NCBI RefSeq assembly: GCF_020552705.1
Contig: NZ_JAJBZG010000001.1
Location: 744,001 to 808,000, forward strand
DNA length: 64,000 nt
Direction of reading: 5' to 3'
From: Christiangramia sediminis
Lineage (GTDB): Bacteria > Bacteroidota > Bacteroidia > Flavobacteriales > Flavobacteriaceae
Below the pieces are notes generated by a model that was not told where the DNA came from, made no database searches, and saw nothing but the letters and a program-made list of their open reading frames with translations. The stretch's first letter is position 1. Every line of letters begins with the position of its first letter. Position numbers and translations under genes: made by a program. Below, piece by piece: positions 62,480-64,000 of the stretch.

Positions 62480-64000
62480 ATGAGTAATATCAAAATATTA
62501 TGGGTAGATGACGAAATTGATTTATTAAAACCTCACATTATGTTTTTGGAATCACGAAATTATGAGGTGCAAACCTGCAAAAGTGGGACTGAAGCATTGG
62601 AACAGATAGAAAATGAGAATTTTGATATGATATTCTTGGATGAGAATATGCCCGGTCTAACCGGAATTGAAACTCTTACTGAAATAAAAGAGAAAAGGGA
62701 AACGGTTCCAATCGTAATGATCACCAAGAGCGAAGAGGAATATATCATGGAAGAGGCTATTGGGTCTAAGATTGCAGATTACCTCATTAAACCTGTAAAT
62801 CCCAACCAGATCCTCTTAAGTATTAAAAAGAACCTGGACCATTCAAGACTGGTTTCAGAAAAGACAACTTCAAATTACCAGCAGGAATTTAGAAAGATAG
62901 CCATGGAAATGGCTCAGGTAAATTCCTTTGAAGAATGGGCGGAGCTTTATCAAAGGTTGATTTACTGGGAAATTCAACTTGAGGAGATCGAGGATTCTGG
63001 AATGTTCGAGATCCTTGAATCTCAAAAACAGGAGGCTAACAGCCAGTTTTTTAAATTCATTTCAAAAAATTACCAAAGCTGGTTTGAGAAAAATGCTGAA
63101 CCACCGGTAATGTCTCATACCTTATTCAAGAAAAAAGTCCTGCCTGAGCTTAAGAAAGATCAACCAACTTTGATGATCGTGGTTGATAATTTAAGGTTCG
63201 ATCAGTGGAAAGCCCTGGAACCAATTATAAATCCTTATTATAAAAAGGAGAAAGAAAGCGCTTATTATAGTATTCTTCCCACAGCCACACAATATGCACG
63301 TAATGCTATATTTTCCGGACTTATGCCCAGTGAGATGGAAAAGCTTTTTCCAAATTACTGGAAAAATGACACCGAAGAGGGAGGTAAAAACCTGCATGAG
63401 GCTGATTTTCTTCACGAACAATTGAAACGTTTGGGGAGCGATTTAAAATTTGAATATCACAAAATAACCAGTTTAAAAGGAGGCAGAAAACTTGTAGATA
63501 ATTTCAAAACACAAAAATCGAACGATCTCACCGTGGTTGTTTATAATTTTGTAGATATGCTTTCCCATTCCAAAACAGAGATGGAAGTAATTAAAGAATT
63601 GGCTTCTAATGATAAATCTTATAGAAGTCTTACTCAAAGCTGGTTTAAGAATTCTCCGCTTTTAGAAATAATTCAGAAAGCTCAGCAATCAGGATTCAAA
63701 CTTATTATTACTACAGATCACGGAACTATAAATGTAAAGAATCCGTCTAAGGTGATTGGAGATAAGAACACCAGTCTTAACCTGAGATACAAAACAGGAA
63801 AGAGCTTAACTTATGAGAATAAGGAAGTATTAGCCATAGAGGATCCAAAATCAGTACACCTCCCCACTATTAATATGAGTAGCTCCTATATATTTGCGAA
63901 GGAAGACCTGTTCTTTGCTTATCCGAATAACTTTAATCATTATGTAAGTTATTACAGGAATACCTATCAACATGGAGGCATTTCGCTGGAAGAAGTTGTA
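62480..64000 (+). CDS. porX: PorX-type response regulator with alkaline-phosphatase-like domain (partial, C-terminus beyond window)
   Basis: An open frame of 507 codons runs to the window edge. The receiver domain has ILWVDDEIDLLKPH, phosphoacceptor Asp54 in FLDENMPGLTG and SKIADYLIKPVN. After a helical linker a PglZ/alkaline-phosphatase-like domain begins (LMIVVDNLRFDQWKAL, TATQYARNAIFSGLMP, FVDMLSHSKTEME, LIITTDHGTINVKNPS), with the metal-site Asp, Thr and His residues. This is the architecture of PorX, which with the PorY kinase controls the type IX secretion system; its phosphatase domain degrades cyclic and linear oligonucleotides. It is divergent from the HD gene. porY is not in the window. 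Confidence 0.93.
   Translation, partial: MSNIKILWVDDEIDLLKPHIMFLESRNYEVQTCKSGTEALEQIENENFDMIFLDENMPGLTGIETLTEIKEKRETVPIVMITKSEEEYIMEEAIGSKIADYLIKPVNPNQILLSIKKNLDHSRLVSEKTTSNYQQEFRKIAMEMAQVNSFEEWAELYQRLIYWEIQLEEIEDSGMFEILESQKQEANSQFFKFISKNYQSWFEKNAEPPVMSHTLFKKKVLPELKKDQPTLMIVVDNLRFDQWKALEPIINPYYKKEKESAYYSILPTATQYARNAIFSGLMPSEMEKLFPNYWKNDTEEGGKNLHEADFLHEQLKRLGSDLKFEYHKITSLKGGRKLVDNFKTQKSNDLTVVVYNFVDMLSHSKTEMEVIKELASNDKSYRSLTQSWFKNSPLLEIIQKAQQSGFKLIITTDHGTINVKNPSKVIGDKNTSLNLRYKTGKSLTYENKEVLAIEDPKSVHLPTINMSSSYIFAKEDLFFAYPNNFNHYVSYYRNTYQHGGISLEEVV

Overview
The window is chromosomal DNA of a low-GC marine-type Flavobacteriaceae bacterium (Bacteroidota). Pointers are a SusC/SusD pair, a PorX-type regulator of the type IX secretion system, an LpxC-FabZ fusion, a HisIE/HisB-type histidine operon, and promoters matching the Bacteroidota consensus TTTG-N19-TAnnTTTG. 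Gene content and style recall Gramella/Christiangramia, but I cannot prove the genus from sequence alone. No rRNA, CRISPR array or complete insertion sequence was seen.

Layout. (1) 1-16.9 kb is accessory: a SusD (cut by the window edge) and SusC pair, a small Cys-rich envelope protein, hutH-hutU for histidine degradation, a K+-channel-like protein, and a copper-handling operon (DUF3347 lipoprotein, DUF305 membrane protein, a CopA multicopper oxidase fused to a CopB-like barrel, a Met/His-rich lipoprotein, a DUF2231 protein). Next come a decayed integrase, an intact tyrosine recombinase and a 3' half of tRNA-Arg(UCU). That order suggests the right end of a genomic island whose other end lies left of the window. 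(2) 17-23 kb holds a histidine kinase/NtrC-type regulator pair. It is followed by a tandem repeat and a sigma-54-like promoter ahead of a small Cys protein, glutamate dehydrogenase, a GreA/Rnk-like factor, small hypothetical proteins and a stand-alone cyclic-phosphate-processing receiver protein. (3) 24.2-28.0 kb is a tight three-gene operon, DUF1704 (MATCAP-type) peptidase, ATP-grasp ligase and AstE/aspartoacylase-type hydrolase. This is the best candidate in the window for an uncharacterised pathway. (4) 28-40 kb is mixed housekeeping: lactonase, CorA, RecQ, a TruA-like enzyme with an altered motif, GyrI-like, DUF1853, a frameshifted TauE/SafE permease, a CDF exporter, a baeRF-like protein, a NYN-LOTUS RNase-like protein, pirin and a GlcG-like protein.

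(5) 40.1-47.8 kb is a complete histidine operon on the minus strand (hisG-D-C-B-H-A-F-IE). It is preceded by a 20-residue leader peptide with four consecutive His codons and by an intrinsic terminator, a classical attenuator. (6) 47.8-53.6 kb has an SPFH protein, a VWA membrane protein, fabG, a glycerophosphodiester phosphodiesterase and sucD. (7) 53.7-55.9 kb is a BlaI/BlaR1-type repressor and membrane peptidase pair whose two operator dyads sit exactly on the -33 and -7 elements of its promoter. (8) 56-62.4 kb is the lipid A starter cluster (HD phosphohydrolase, lpxD, lpxC-fabZ, lpxA, efp, a second lpxD-like gene, an NTF2-like gene). The window ends inside porX.

All calls come from reading motifs and layout; no database search was run. 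Intergenic stretches over 300 bases are described as features.
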